Origin: Euclidia mi
Taxonomy: Eukaryota; Arthropoda; Insecta; Lepidoptera; Erebidae
DNA length: 64,000 bases
Assembly: GCA_944739405.2 (NCBI GenBank)
Contig: OX123185.2
Location: 4,895,840 to 4,959,839, forward strand
Direction of reading: 5' to 3'
In this document: positions 10,752 through 21,366 of the stretch, one piece after another
Numbering within the stretch: the first letter of the stretch is position 1
Layout of the letters: each line of letters starts with the position of its first letter
Translations under genes and position numbers: made by a program
The notes under the pieces: model-generated
Database searches by the model: none
Seen by the model: only the letters and a program-made list of their open reading frames with translations
Told to the model about the DNA's origin: nothing

Positions 10752-10996
10752 ACCTCAGTGGTCCAGTGGATAGCGTATGCAATTATTGATCGGATGTCCC
10801 GGGTTCGATTCCCGGGTCGGGCAAAAGTGTTACTGGGTTTTTCCGAATTCTCAGTAGCAGCACGGAGTCTGGTGATGTGCCCGGTAACGGCAATACGTAT
10901 TACGTAGGACCTAAAAATTCATGGCGAAATGTGGGTGTAATGTTACACCTCTGCCTACCCCTTCGGGGATACAGGCAAGAGTCTATAAAAAAAAAT
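10752..10996 (+). mobile_element. SINE D, tRNA-derived
   Basis: CAGTGGTCCAGTGGATAGCG (A box) and CCCGGGTTCGATTCCCGGGT (B box) are spaced as in a tRNA gene. About 150 bp of unrelated body ends in a run of nine A. It is immediately followed by repeat L. Confidence 0.7.
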
Positions 10997-10998
10997 AT

Positions 10999-11415
10999 TA
11001 GAGGATGCCTGCAGCTACGCCTGCACATTTATCCCGATCCCGTGAGAATTTCGGGAAATCGCTTTTTAGTGTCCGTGTGGTGACGGATTAAGAATACGAA
11101 ATGTCACCACCCCATATCATCCCATGGGTGTCGTAAGTGCCGACAGAGGGAGCATAGGTATTATGCAGAGAACAATACTGTAAGAGAAGGAAAACTTGAT
11201 ACAAATCCTATACCAACCAGTTTGACCAGCGTGGCCCTCCTTTTCTAAGGAGAGGCCTAGTCCAGCAGTGGACTGTTAAAGGCTGATAATGAGCTTCTTT
11301 GTGCACCCGGACGGACGTACGGACCCCAAGGACAATACATGCCAAGTTTCAGCTTCTTGCGCCTCAAAGTTTTGGCTGTAGCTTGTCTGTCAGTCAGTCA
11401 GTAACACAAGAATTT
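10999..11415 (+). repeat. Repeat L copy, split by SINE C
   Basis: The left part, 10,999-11,071, runs from TTAGAGGATGCCTGCAGCTA to TTTTTAGTG. The right part, 11,293-11,415, resumes at TGCACCCGGACGGACG and ends at CAGTCAGTCAGTAACACAAG. Removing the inserted SINE restores the family order. Confidence 0.85.
11072..11292 (+). mobile_element. SINE C inserted in repeat L
   Basis: Reads TCCGTGTGGTGACGGATTAA at the 5' end and CAGCAGTGGACTGTTAAAGG then CTGATAATGA at the 3' end. Flanks GCTTTTTAGTG (11,061-11,071) and GCTTCTTTGTG (11,293-11,303) form an imperfect 11-bp target duplication. No tRNA boxes were seen, so the 5' part has another origin. Confidence 0.8.
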
Positions 11416-12656
11416 TATACATACAGATAAAAAAAATATTTTAAGGTTATAAATACATCTCATAAACCTCTCTGCTTCTACCGTTTTGCGTCGGTCGAGT
11501 TCACTTGAAGAATTTATCCTTTAAAATAAGTAGTTATATACAGCCATTAAATCACCTTAATAAACGCTATATAATGTATGTATATAAGAACGTATGCGAA
11601 AGTTTAAAATCATTTATCCTGAATATCGTGTGCATAATATTATGTTAAACATATTTGGTTGTAAAAGGAAAATGAAAACAATGACTAAAGAGTTTTCTAG
11701 AGTGCTTCAAAACATCCTAATGGAAGGTATATGAACAAATAAAGTGAATAAGATTCGGGTATAACTGAGAGAGAGGATTCGGTGCTATTTCCAAGCTCGA
11801 ATCGTTGAAATTTTCCTCTTTGTTTCACGTTAGCAGTGAATACATGTTACTCACTTCAGTAGCCCCGCTTCTATTCACTTTGTCAGGGGGACCCATGTTA
11901 TTTGACATCGGTGCTTAAAAGATTCTGAGACTAAAAGACATTAGGTTCACTTCATTATTAAATGAACCTAATGTCTTAAGTTGTTTCTGCCTGGATTTGT
12001 ATGTTCGAGTGGGCAGCAACTACGATAGCAAAAAGGCGCTACATCTCTCCAACTCCTCTAAATATGAAGTAACAGCGATGCAAGTGTTACAAGGCTTGTT
12101 TTGTATCCATCTACTTGGTCCGATAGTTAATCAAAATATCAAGGTTGACTTCAATCTTCTTTTTCTTTCGCGTCAATTTACTTGAATACAAATCATTACA
12201 AAATCTACAGGTTTGTACATTTTGTAATGTGTTTCTTTATTATATTTTGCCCAGGATACAGTCAACATTCCTGCATTTTTGAGGCATTCAGGAGGTCTTC
12301 AAGTGAACATGAGTCTGGCGAATAACATAATATTCGGTAGATAATTCATTGCGGGGACGTCTCACTCACATAGAGTTTCTAATACATAGGCCACATAACA
12401 GAGCCTTACTGGATATAGTTTGAATAAGCTGATGCAATGCAGTGAAATATCTATAGATATAGTTAAATAATATAAATCAAATCACCATCAAGTGCCTAGC
12501 ATGACTCATTACTCACTGAAAACAAAAAATACAATATAAGTGTAATAAAGGGTAATGATTGTCTAAAAGTCAACTGCACAGGATATGAAAGATTTTCTTT
12601 TTGAAAAGCGTGTTCAAAAGTTTGATTTGCTCCAAAGTTTAAATTGTCTCGAAGCA
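11416..12656. other. No recognised gene; one inverted repeat
   Basis: AT-rich. AAGACATTAGGTTCA at 11,935-11,949 is the reverse complement of 11,963-11,977, with a 13-base loop. No supported coding frame. Confidence 0.6.
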
Positions 12657-15215
12657 CGTTCGAAACATCATCATCATCATCATCATCATATCAGCCAAAC
12701 GACGTCCACTGCTGGACATAGGCCTCCCCCAAGGTTCTCCACACAGACCGGTCTTGAGCCGCCCGCATCCAACCTCCTCCCGCGATCTTGACAAGATCGT
12801 CGGTCCACCTTGCGGGGGGCCTACCTCTGCTGCGTCGTCCGGTACGTGGCCGCCACTCCAGAACCTTTCTGCCCCAACGGCCATCGGTTCTTCGAGCTAT
12901 GTGCCCTGCCCACTGCCACTTCAGCTTGGCTATCCGGAGAGCTATGTCGGCGACTTTGGTTCTACTGCGGATCTCCTCATTTCTGATTCGATCTCGCAGG
13001 GAAACTCCAAGCATAGCTCTCTCCATCGCCCTCTGAGTGACCTTGAGCCTTCTGATAAGGCCCATAGTGAGCGACCACGTCTCTGATCCGTAAGTCATCA
13101 CTGGCAACACACACTGGTCAAAGACTTTCGTCTTGAGACACTGCGGGATATCGGACGAGAAGATATGTCGTAGCTTCCCGAACGCTGCCCAACCGAGTTG
13201 GATTCGACGATTGACCTCCTTCTCGAAGTTGGACCTACCTAATTGGACTACTTGTCCCAGGTAGATATACTTGTCGACAACTTCGAGCGTAGAGTTCCCA
13301 ACCTGAATAGGAGCAGGTACAACATGGACGTTCGACATGATTTTCGTCTTGTCCATGTTCATCTTAAGACCTTCTTGTTGGGAGACTCTACAGAGGCCAT
13401 CGAGCATTGTGCCTAGGTCTTCCATGGTCTCAGCCATGACTACGATATCGTCTGCGAATCGAAGGTGAGTGATGTACTCGCCGTTGATGTTGATGCCGAG
13501 TCCATTCCAGTCCAGAAGCTTGAAAACATCCTCCAGTGCAGTGGTAAACAGTTTCGGGGATATGACATCCCCCTGTCTCACCCCTCGCTGGAGTTGAATA
13601 GGTTTCGAACTCTGGTCCTGGAGGCGGACTGACATAGTGGCGCTTTCATACAAACACTTCAGCACCTCGATATATCGGTAGTCAATCCGGCACCGTTGGA
13701 GAGACTGTAGCACCGCCCAGGTTTCGATCGAATCGAAGGCTTTCTCATAGTCCACAAACGCCAAGCATAGGGGCTGGTTATACTCCTCGGACTTCTGTAT
13801 AACCTGCCGCAGCGTATGTATGTGGTCTATGGTACTATAGCCTTTACGGAAACCGGCTTGTTCGGGAGGCTGGAAGTCGTCTAGCTTGCTCTCGAGACGA
13901 TTCGTGATGACCCTCGAAAACAGCTTGTAGACGTGGCTCAGAAGTGTGATGGGTCTGTAGTTCTTCAAGAGGGTTTTATCCCCTTTCTTAAAGAAAAGCA
14001 CCACCACACCTCTGTGCCACGCCTGTGGCGTTTTACCCTCGAGAATGACGGAATTAAATAGCTTCCGGAGGGCTTCTCTAGCGGGTGCACCGCCGGCCTT
14101 CAGAAGCTCACTCGTAATTCCGTCATCACCCGGCGCCTTGTTGTTTTTAAGCTGTTTGAGAGCCACACTAATCTCGTGCATGCTGACGTCCGGGATATCT
14201 TCGGTATAGTGTCGGGTCAATCCAGCTCTAGGGTCTGACGCTGGAGTGCTTGCGGGTTGTTGCGTTGTCGTGTATAGCTGTCCATAGAACCTTTCGATCT
14301 CCTCCAAGAGCTCAGGCTTGGACGATACGATTCTGCCATCCTCCGTCTTCAGCTTTGTCAGCTGACTCTGCCCAACAGACAGATCCCTCTGGAACACTTT
14401 GGATCCCTTATTCTGCTCGATCGCCTCACGAACACATTTTGTGTTGTATTGGCGGAGATCGCGAGTCAGAGACTTAGAGATCTGTCTGTTGAGGTGCCGA
14501 TATTTCGGCATGTCGTCGGAGGATAGCAGAACCATCTTGCGCCTTTCCTCTAACAGCTCGAGGGTCGGACCCGAGATCTTTTTGGTTTTCTGGCTTTTCT
14601 GGGGCTTAAAGAATTTAGCCCCTGTTGTATGGACTGCATCCACGAACCCGTTACTGTACACGTCCACATCTACGCATTCACCCAGGCATTCGAAGCGGTT
14701 CTTGAGTTCGAGCTGAAAGCTCTCGGGGTTTTGGATATGAACCGGTGCCGGTCGGAGCGTGGACTTTATCAACCTCGACCGTTCGAGGCTTGTACAGATA
14801 TTCAATGTGCCTCTTACCATTCGGTGATCGCTCCCCACTTTAAGTGAATTGATCACGGAGACATCATTGAATATCTGCCTCTTCGTCGACATGATAAAGT
14901 CGATCTCATTTTTGGTTGCACCGTCTGGACTTACCCAGGTCCACTTGCGGCATTCTCGCTTCTTGAAGAAGGAGTTCATCATATAGAGTCCTTCCTTCTC
15001 CATAAAGCTAGCCAGCAAGTGACCCCGGGAATTCCGATGCCCATAACCAAATTGCCCCACTCTCAGCTCATCACCGTCGCGTTTGCCCAGTTTCGCGTTA
15101 AAATCTCCCATGACCACGGTGTAATGGGTTTTGTAGCCATGTATAGCCCGAGATATGTCCTCGTACATGGCTTCCACCTCCTCATCGGGGTGCGACGAGG
15201 TCGTTCGAAACATCA
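12657..15215 (-). mobile_element. RTE-type LINE, 5'-truncated, with 14-bp target duplication
   Basis: CGTTCGAAACATCA occurs at 12,657-12,670 and again at 15,202-15,215, exactly flanking the element. It ends (minus strand) in ATG/GATGATG triplets, the tail typical of RTE-like LINEs. The 5' end is cut inside the endonuclease domain. Perfect flanking duplications and an unbroken frame point to a recent insertion. Confidence 0.95.
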
Positions 15216-15246
15216 GATCTGTTTTATTGATACAACTTTTTAACAA
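12691..15246 (-). CDS. Endonuclease-reverse transcriptase of RTE-type LINE (851 codons, N-terminus missing)
   Basis: The enzyme nicks DNA and copies element RNA at the nick. Residues 16-150 are the C-terminal part of an apurinic-like endonuclease (GDFNAKLG near 47, NEIDFIMST, SDHRMVRG near 142). RT motifs follow in order: NKAPGDDGI, NYRPITLLSHVYKL, AFVDYEKAFDS, RGVRQGDVISPKLF, and LRFADDIVVMAE with the catalytic Asp pair. The C-terminus carries WAGHIARR, GRRSRGRPPARW, and ends QQWTSFG. The stated start ATG lies in flanking DNA: the element begins at 15,201, so the first 15 codons are not original. The N-terminal part of the endonuclease, with its first catalytic residues, is absent. The copy probably cannot move by itself, although RT looks intact. 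Confidence 0.93.
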   Translation of the reverse strand: MLKSCINKTDLMFRTTSSHPDEEVEAMYEDISRAIHGYKTHYTVVMGDFNAKLGKRDGDELRVGQFGYGHRNSRGHLLASFMEKEGLYMMNSFFKKRECRKWTWVSPDGATKNEIDFIMSTKRQIFNDVSVINSLKVGSDHRMVRGTLNICTSLERSRLIKSTLRPAPVHIQNPESFQLELKNRFECLGECVDVDVYSNGFVDAVHTTGAKFFKPQKSQKTKKISGPTLELLEERRKMVLLSSDDMPKYRHLNRQISKSLTRDLRQYNTKCVREAIEQNKGSKVFQRDLSVGQSQLTKLKTEDGRIVSSKPELLEEIERFYGQLYTTTQQPASTPASDPRAGLTRHYTEDIPDVSMHEISVALKQLKNNKAPGDDGITSELLKAGGAPAREALRKLFNSVILEGKTPQAWHRGVVVLFFKKGDKTLLKNYRPITLLSHVYKLFSRVITNRLESKLDDFQPPEQAGFRKGYSTIDHIHTLRQVIQKSEEYNQPLCLAFVDYEKAFDSIETWAVLQSLQRCRIDYRYIEVLKCLYESATMSVRLQDQSSKPIQLQRGVRQGDVISPKLFTTALEDVFKLLDWNGLGININGEYITHLRFADDIVVMAETMEDLGTMLDGLCRVSQQEGLKMNMDKTKIMSNVHVVPAPIQVGNSTLEVVDKYIYLGQVVQLGRSNFEKEVNRRIQLGWAAFGKLRHIFSSDIPQCLKTKVFDQCVLPVMTYGSETWSLTMGLIRRLKVTQRAMERAMLGVSLRDRIRNEEIRSRTKVADIALRIAKLKWQWAGHIARRTDGRWGRKVLEWRPRTGRRSRGRPPARWTDDLVKIAGGGWMRAAQDRSVWRTLGEAYVQQWTSFG

Positions 15247-15472
15247 TACAAGAATAACTCGGTACCGAGGACGCGGGATGTGTTTTGAGTTTTCATTCTT
15301 TATGAATTGCTTTAAAATCTATGTTATAGTTTAGTTTTGAGATCAAAAATTGTATAGGTCAAAATTATTTGCTTTTTAGATGTGTTCTCTGATTTCTGAA
15401 GGTATACCATTATTTATGCTCACATTCTTCAAAGGATACTGCAGAGAAGGTAACCATATTAGACACTCGATG
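15216..15472. other. No recognised feature
   Basis: Short unique-looking spacer between the LINE and SINE A. Confidence 0.6.
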
Positions 15473-15668
15473 CTATAACGACTGTCAAAGATTTTGATGA
15501 CAACCGGGACCGATGGCTTAACGTGCTCTCCGAGGCACGGGACAAGCGATTATTAACAATTCAATACGCACATAACTCCGAAAAGTCATTGGTGCGCGCC
15601 GTGGATTCGAACCCGATACCCTCTGCATGGCAGTCTGTTGGTATATCCACTCGTCTATTGTTGCCTAA
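15473..15668 (-). mobile_element. SINE A, head and body, tail missing
   Basis: On the minus strand a degenerate A box (AGACGAGTGGATATACCAAC) is followed by ATCGGGTTCGAATCCACGGC and then CGGAGAGCACGTTAAGCCAT. The sequence stops before the TGGGATAACG tail seen in the full copy at 25,087-25,462. Confidence 0.85.
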
Positions 15669-15851
15669 TTATCGATTCACACACGTGTGGAAATATAATC
15701 TTATCAAAATTGCGACAAAGTAAACACAAAATAATGCCAATATAATTCTAGCGATCGATAATACAATTAGTCGCCGTCACATAATTAGATGTCCACTATG
15801 GGCGAATTAATTAAAATATCGCATTTAATTAAATTAAATTTCTCGTGATTG

Positions 15852-16290
15852 CATAATACTAGTGATGTTCCGGATATCCGGATCCGTATCCCTATCAGCG
15901 GATATTCGAGGAAGAAGAAATGTCCGTATCCGTTTCCGTATCCGTTACTTTTCTCGCGGATCTCTTACGGATCTTTCACCTTATTAATTTTCTATTGATA
16001 GGATGGAATGCTATAAGTGGTTAGATAGAATTAAAAAACTATTGAATTCCATTCAGAGTGTTTTTAATATAATTACAATACAAGTCCCAATATGATCTGT
16101 CTAATATTCCGCCGGGCGTGCGTGACGTCAACTATCGTTTCAAGGTCGCACGCACCGACATCGATTCAGTAAGAAAATAAAGATCCTTATCTGTGTCCGT
16201 ATCCGCTGATCTTGACACCTAATATCCGTATTCCAATCCGTATTCGCGGATATACATTTTTTTACGATCCGGCACATCACTACATAATAC
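15852..16290. mobile_element. hAT-like MITE with 8-bp target duplication
   Basis: TAGTGATGTTCCGGAT at 15,860 and the inverse TAGTGATGTGCCGGAT ending at 16,282 form 16-bp terminal inverted repeats (15 of 16 match). The element is flanked on both sides by CATAATAC (15,852-15,859 and 16,283-16,290). An 8-bp duplication is characteristic of hAT transposition. The 423-bp interior is non-coding and rich in GTATCCG and CGGATAT words. Confidence 0.88.
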
Positions 16291-16394
16291 ATATTTATAT
16301 AAGTATTTTTTTATTTATATACCTATGTATTTTATTTAAAATTGAATTATTCATTTAATATAATAACTATACCATCATCACAAAATTGCTTACA

Positions 16395-16520
16395 ACATTC
16401 CTGTCCACCCAATGGTTGCTCGGAAGAGATCGCCCTTGGTGGTAAGGCCGCCGTTTGTACATAAATCGTAGTTTTTAGTCACTTTATTAATGTACAGTAT
16501 TTTGGTGTGCGATAAATTAT
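16395..16520 (+). repeat. Short repeat with GGAAGAGATCGC / GGTAAGGCCGCC signature
   Basis: TGGTTGCTCGGAAGAGATCG, then TGGTAAGGCCGCCGTTTGTA, then a T-rich end. The wording resembles a widespread lepidopteran retroelement 3' end, and a diverged cousin is near 57,825. A (TATC)n-type microsatellite follows at about 16,520-16,546. Confidence 0.45.
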
Positions 16521-16606
16521 ATATCTATTTATCTATCTATCTATCATATTCCTTCAACGTAAGCAGCTCAGAAACAATGTACAAATTCATCAAGCTAATT
16601 GATTGC

Positions 16607-16665
16607 GTTTTAGATCGTTTTGCCATCTAATCTTGGGTCTGCCGCGTGGCAAAACGATCTAAAAC
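16607..16665. repeat. Perfect 19-bp inverted repeat
   Basis: GTTTTAGATCGTTTTGCCA (16,607-16,625) pairs exactly with 16,647-16,665 across a 21-base loop. It directly precedes a LINE C-terminal fragment. Confidence 0.85.
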
Positions 16666-16765
16666 TGTATAATGCAGAGTGGACAACAACAGCTCTCGAT
16701 AGAGAGAGGTGGAAAGAGGGTAGGGAGGCCTTTGCCCTGCAGTGGGATAGGTTAGGCTGTAAATA
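16666..16765 (+). pseudogene. C-terminal scrap of an RTE-like LINE
   Basis: The plus frame reads ALDRERWKEGREAFALQWDR then stop. This matches the A-DR--W---EAF--QW ending typical of RTE-like reverse transcriptases, and CTGCAGTGGGATAGG resembles their 3' block. Only about 30 codons remain. Confidence 0.55.
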
Positions 16766-18295
16766 ATAATTGATTGCGATCATCAGAAAGGCAATGGAAA
16801 GGGTAAAAGCCTCTATACTGTCAAACTCTCACTAAGTCTCACTTGTTAAAAAACCTGATGCTTCATTGTTATTCATCTGAAAACCAGCAGCGAAGTGGTA
16901 CTTCCCCGCGAGTGATAGCTTTAATCAAACCTTTTACTGAACTATAACAAAAGGGTGCAAGTATACCCACACGGAATGCTAAAATAACCTTGATAAAATA
17001 TTCACATACACAGCGTAGGGGTCCCGTTCTAGAGAATTCTTTGTAGGAGATTGGAATTTATTGGACACCTTCCGTTTCAATTTGCAAACGCATTGTGACA
17101 TTGGTGTCATTCCGGTCCGGCTGCCCCTCTCCGAGTTTGAATGAGTGTTCTCCGACAGAAGAGAAATGTTACACAGATAAAGCTTAGCATTTCTACGTAC
17201 CTACACTACTCGCTGTACAACGAATATTCCTCAAATAAAATAAGTGAGTTAGAGTGGTCCAGCGAACACCAGATCAAACGTACAATAGTTAGAAATCCCA
17301 CACAATATCGTGAGTATGGAAATGAGTTAACCCTCTGTGAAATACCGGCTAATTAGTTCGGGTCACCCACAATGTCGGATGCTGTAGTGTGGTCCTTAGA
17401 AGGTCTGAATGAACTCAATCACACTTTCCTTCGCCTATGCACACATCCAAGTCACTGCCAAGATAGGTCATAGATTCTCTCTTTACAAGGGGCTTACACT
17501 ACGACCAGAGTGGCGGCCCACGGATTTAATAGGTATGCCTTAGTTTAAAGTGTATACAAATAAGATCTACTCGTATTTTTTTACACGTACTGTAGTTTAT
17601 TATTTGACTTAATGCCTCAGAGAGTACTTACATAAATCCTTAAAAATATACCATCAAATATCGAATTGATACCAACGCCGAAATAATGGTTTCCCAGCTG
17701 GCAAACGTAATTACGATAACTTGAAATGCGTTATGTGAAAGTTTTATAAAGAGAGGATAAATTAGAAAGTTTGTTACTCCTGCTGCCTTTTCACTAAAGT
17801 ATTGACTTCAATTAAATTATTTAGTATTAATGGATCGCCATTCACGCCCCAATTTGCCCGGGCGGGGATAGATACTGAATAACTGAAACCAGTTTGTTTC
17901 AGGCTTACCAAACTAATAATAAACTTTTTGTTCGCCAAACTTATTCGTTGTAAGTCATTAACTCTAAAGTAATCAAATTATGTTCGCAAAATCAACATCC
18001 GTCGTGAAATATGTTAGTAAACTTTTTGTTTACTCTTGTCATACAGAAATAGTCTTGATGCCCTAGTCTACTTAGGTAGACTAGGTCAGAATAAAGGCCA
18101 CCGCTCTGGTACAATTTACAGAAAAAAGATGCTGAAATGAGAACTGTTATTTGTGCAGTTACTTATAATATGTATTTACATAATATACTCCTAAGAAACT
18201 TTGTTTATCAGTTGCATATGTAGTGGTTTTTGTACAGATTCTGCCTACTTTGGGAGCAAATGACCGCGTGTAATCTTCCTTCTAGTTATCAGATT
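16766..18295. other. No recognised gene
   Basis: No supported coding frame. CCTAGTCTAC-TTAG-GTAGACTAGG at 18,062-18,085 is a small perfect palindrome with a 4-base loop. Confidence 0.55.
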
Positions 18296-18495
18296 ATTAT
18301 GATATTAGTCTTACCAGATTTGACTGAAATTAGCTTTTCCACAGAGGTACAGCCTGACTGACCTCCGCAACCCTAAGGGTTCCATGGTTTAGACTAGTGT
18401 CTGTTTAGTTAACAGGTATTGACTCCCCCTATAACAACCGTCAAAGGTCTTCTGACAGCGCAGCCGACGGCTTAACGTGCTCTCCGAGACGACCG
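18296..18495 (-). mobile_element. SINE A, body, head lost
   Basis: Contains CGGAGAGCACGTTAAGCCGT on the minus strand, then the CTAAACCATGGAACC and GAAAAGCTAATTTCAGTC blocks of the SINE A 3' half. The tRNA-like head is replaced by unrelated sequence. Confidence 0.8.
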
Positions 18496-19066
18496 CGAGT
18501 GAACATACAAAATAATTCAAGTTTGATAGATTTTTCTTTGTTGTGTATTTTCTCCCACAGCTAACAAATATTATTTGGTTTAAACCTTTCGACATATAAC
18601 ATACAATATTATTTGGTTCCATTAAAAGCTTTCGACAGCCCGACCAAATATCCACTCAACCATCTCACCTATCTATTAGGACATGTCCTGTCGTGTCCAA
18701 TTCTCGTTGTCAAACACATCTCGTTATAGAGCGCCACCAAACAAAGTGCACTGAATTAGTCAGTTGGTAGACGAAACATTAGTACGGGATAGTGGGATAA
18801 CTAACATGGATTCACACTTCATGGTATCCATTTACCGGATCACGCCACCAAATAACGCTCAATTAATGGATTAAACATTGACCATCACAAGTAAATAATT
18901 CTAAGCAATGGTGCCTTTAAAATGTCATAAAATATTGGAATCCGACTATGGTTTACGGATTCTATCACGATATATTAGTTTTAATGGTATTACATGTAAA
19001 CCAAATGATCTAGAAAGAAGCGACATTATCGCTACGTTGTAATTGCGATAGAAAATAATTTTATCA
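18496..19066. other. No recognised gene
   Basis: Contains GTTTACGGATTCTATCACGA at about 18,951-18,970, related to one arm of the inverted repeat at 49,369-49,486. No coding frame is supported. Confidence 0.5.
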
Positions 19067-19243
19067 GGTAGTAGAGCCTTGCTGTTTTCAGCATGAATGT
19101 GCCGGCTTGACTGGGGAAGTAAGTTACCCTCTCACAGAAAATCTACGTAAAGTAACAGTACCTAAACTATTGCGTTTCATTCGGTGAGTGAGAGTTCAGG
19201 AGACCCTATCCCCTATTCCTTCTCCCTCATCCCACTCCTCAAT
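19067..19243 (-). repeat. Repeat M copy
   Basis: Minus-strand match to 26,161-26,475: GAGGAGTGGGATGAGGGAGA, AATAGGGGATAGGGTCTCC, GTTTAGGTACTGTTACTTTA, and AGCAAGGCTCTACTACC. Non-coding. Confidence 0.75.
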
Positions 19244-19289
19244 AAAAATAGAAAGCAAGTGGTAGAGCTATGATATTCACAGTGTGAAT

Positions 19290-19460
19290 AGTATTGTAGT
19301 AGTAGTTGAAGCAATTACCTCGCCTCTTAATACTGCGCTAAGTGTTGGGTTTGATCCCCACGTTGGACAAAATTTTGTTTTATCAACAAAATAAATTGTT
19401 CTTCGGTTACTTGGTGAGTCGCTCTGAAGCTGATAAACTAAACTATTGTAGCGGCAGCTA
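19290..19460 (+). mobile_element. Diverged tRNA-like SINE remnant
   Basis: GTGTTGGGTTTGATCCCCAC looks like a B box, and the following ACAAAATTTTGTTTTATC body resembles a SINE. The A box is not convincing, so the call is tentative. Confidence 0.35.
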
Positions 19461-19989
19461 CATACAACTAAGGCCATTAAGAGAGCGACGATGAAGACTC
19501 AACACAAAAACCGGCGACACCTATCGAACACAATGCGACGGAAAACAAAGTGTTAAATCGCGCAAGCAGAGTTCGCACAGGAGTTAACTATACACAGAAC
19601 TTCTCAAATATGTCCGTCGGACTGACAGTCCACCAGGCACGATCATCCAGCCTGGTTAGAGGATCCTCCCTCTAGTTGGAGGAACACCCCTCCCTTATCC
19701 TCTTCAATATCAATTGGCAATAATAAGTTAGTCATAAATTAACAATAATTTAAGAGGTAGGTAGCACTTGAATAGGAATTAAGTGTTTAAATACTATAAA
19801 TAATTACAAAGCACTTGGAGCGTTAACTGCCGCTATAACAGTCCAGTTTCATTTTACGGTCTCATTATGACGTTATTTTACCTGAGTTGCATTCACAAAA
19901 TGTCGTCAATATAGTTGCCCACTTATGACGTATTGAAGAATTAGTTTATATGTTATTGTTGCCGATTTTAAGGTAAAAGCCACGCTATA

Positions 19990-20053
19990 AAACGATGGCG
20001 GTGCAACCACTTTATTGAGAAATCTCAATAAAGTGGTTGCACCGCCATCGTTT
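19990..20053. repeat. Perfect palindrome, 31-bp arms, 2-base loop
   Basis: AAACGATGGCGGTGCAACCA continues through CTTTATTGAGA (19,990-20,020). After AA, its exact reverse complement occupies 20,023-20,053. No mismatch was seen. Confidence 0.95.
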
Positions 20054-20379
20054 ATCATATTGGCGTCGAAGTGATCGGTTGGAAACAATGAGTGATTTCG
20101 CCGGTTTTTGGCCACTTAACCCGCCCAATACCGGCCGAACACACGAGTGTACGTGTAAGGGGGGACGGCCAGCCTCGATGTTCGCGCAACGCTCGGGAGG
20201 TAGCTCTAGAGAGTGAGTAACAGCGTGGACTATAGACCAACAAAGTTATCGAATAAGTAATAGCCAAGTTGGCACGCTTTTCCAAAGAATTGTGTCTCTG
20301 CTTGATTCAACGTTTTCATAGTTTCGAGATGCTTTAAGTTGGTTTGGCTTTCACAAGTCTTGAATGGCAGCTCATATCA
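20054..20379. other. No recognised feature
   Basis: GC-richer than its surroundings (CCGGCCGAACACACGAGTGT and AGGGGGGACGGCCAGCC), but without a supported gene or repeat partner in the window. Confidence 0.5.
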
Positions 20380-20735
20380 AGCATCATCATTAGCTTTGTT
20401 TGTGTCGTCCACTGCTGGACACTGGCCACTGCTCATAATGAATTCATGAGAGACGTACGGCCATAATACACCACGCTAGTCAAGTGTGGTTTGGCAAACT
20501 TCACCTATTTTTCGAAAATATCATGGAGAAGTTTTAGACGTGCAGGTTTCCTCACGGTACTTTCCTTCGTCATTTAAGAAGTTTGTTTGTTTTACAAACA
20601 AACGAAACATTTAAGATGTGAAAAGTAACAATTTAATACGCATTTAACTTCGAAAAGTCAGTGATTCCGCCATATTATACTTTAATGTCGATGCCCTCTG
20701 TGTAGCAATCTAGAAACTCATTATAGTCTTGTTAG
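20380..20735 (-). mobile_element. SINE B, diverged
   Basis: Follows the order of the complete copy at 59,081-59,404: TCATCATTAG, GTCCACTGCTGGACACTGGC, CACGCTAGTCAAGTGTGG, TTTCCTCACGGTACTTTCCT, TTAACTTCGAAAAGTCAGTG, and CCTCTGTGTAGCAATCTAG. A GTTTGTTTGT-TTT-ACAAACAAAC palindrome interrupts it at 20,581-20,603. Confidence 0.75.
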
Positions 20736-20924
20736 GATCGACAAATGAGCTCAAACCCTAAGATAAGGACTTAAGTTCCAAGCGGTATCAACCCGCCCTA
20801 TACAATAGCATACCTTGCAAACTTCCTCTCACATAATACGCAGTATTTATCGAAATATCACATAAATGTGTCGGCAACATGTTGCGCCACACTGTACCCC
20901 TACTAACTCGCCGTAAAAACGCCA

Positions 20925-21115
20925 AACGTGACACCCTCAAACTTTTTTACTTCGCGAACGCACACAGGCACCACAAAAAATTCGAAGTTCATGTTTTGGA
21001 GCAGTTCCAAGTTTTCAGAGATTAGCGAGAACAAACAGACAGACAGACAGACAAAAATTGTAAAAAATCATTTCGGTATATGGTTCGGCGTTGCACCGAA
21101 ACGTATGTACTAGGC
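20925..21115 (+). repeat. Short repeat with (CAGA)n core
   Basis: TTTTACTTCGCGAACGCACA leads to AACAAACAGACAGACAGACA and TTCGGCGTTGCACCGAAACG. The layout resembles abundant small insect repeats, but I found no second copy in the window. Confidence 0.3.
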
Positions 21116-21366
21116 GATTTGGAAAAATATTAATATTGTGGACTGTATAAGGATGGCTGATGATCGCCTAGAATAGGAAAAAGGTGAAGAGGAGTTGGAA
21201 ATGATGGAAGCACGCCTTACCTTGCAAGTCAGTCTTCTTCTTTGCAAAATGGCGGCCTCCGGCGTCTTCGAGAGTCCTGAAGCTGCACTGATCACTCCAC
21301 TACACCCGCGGGCGGTTTAGTTCTCGTTTATAGTATAAAATAGCGGTAAAATATTAATATGCTGCA

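Noticed and set aside
12585..14847. Several plus-strand frames (one with a run of eight His) over the RTE element
   Set aside because: They are antisense shadows of the 851-codon minus-strand frame; the His run is the CAT-triplet tail of the LINE.
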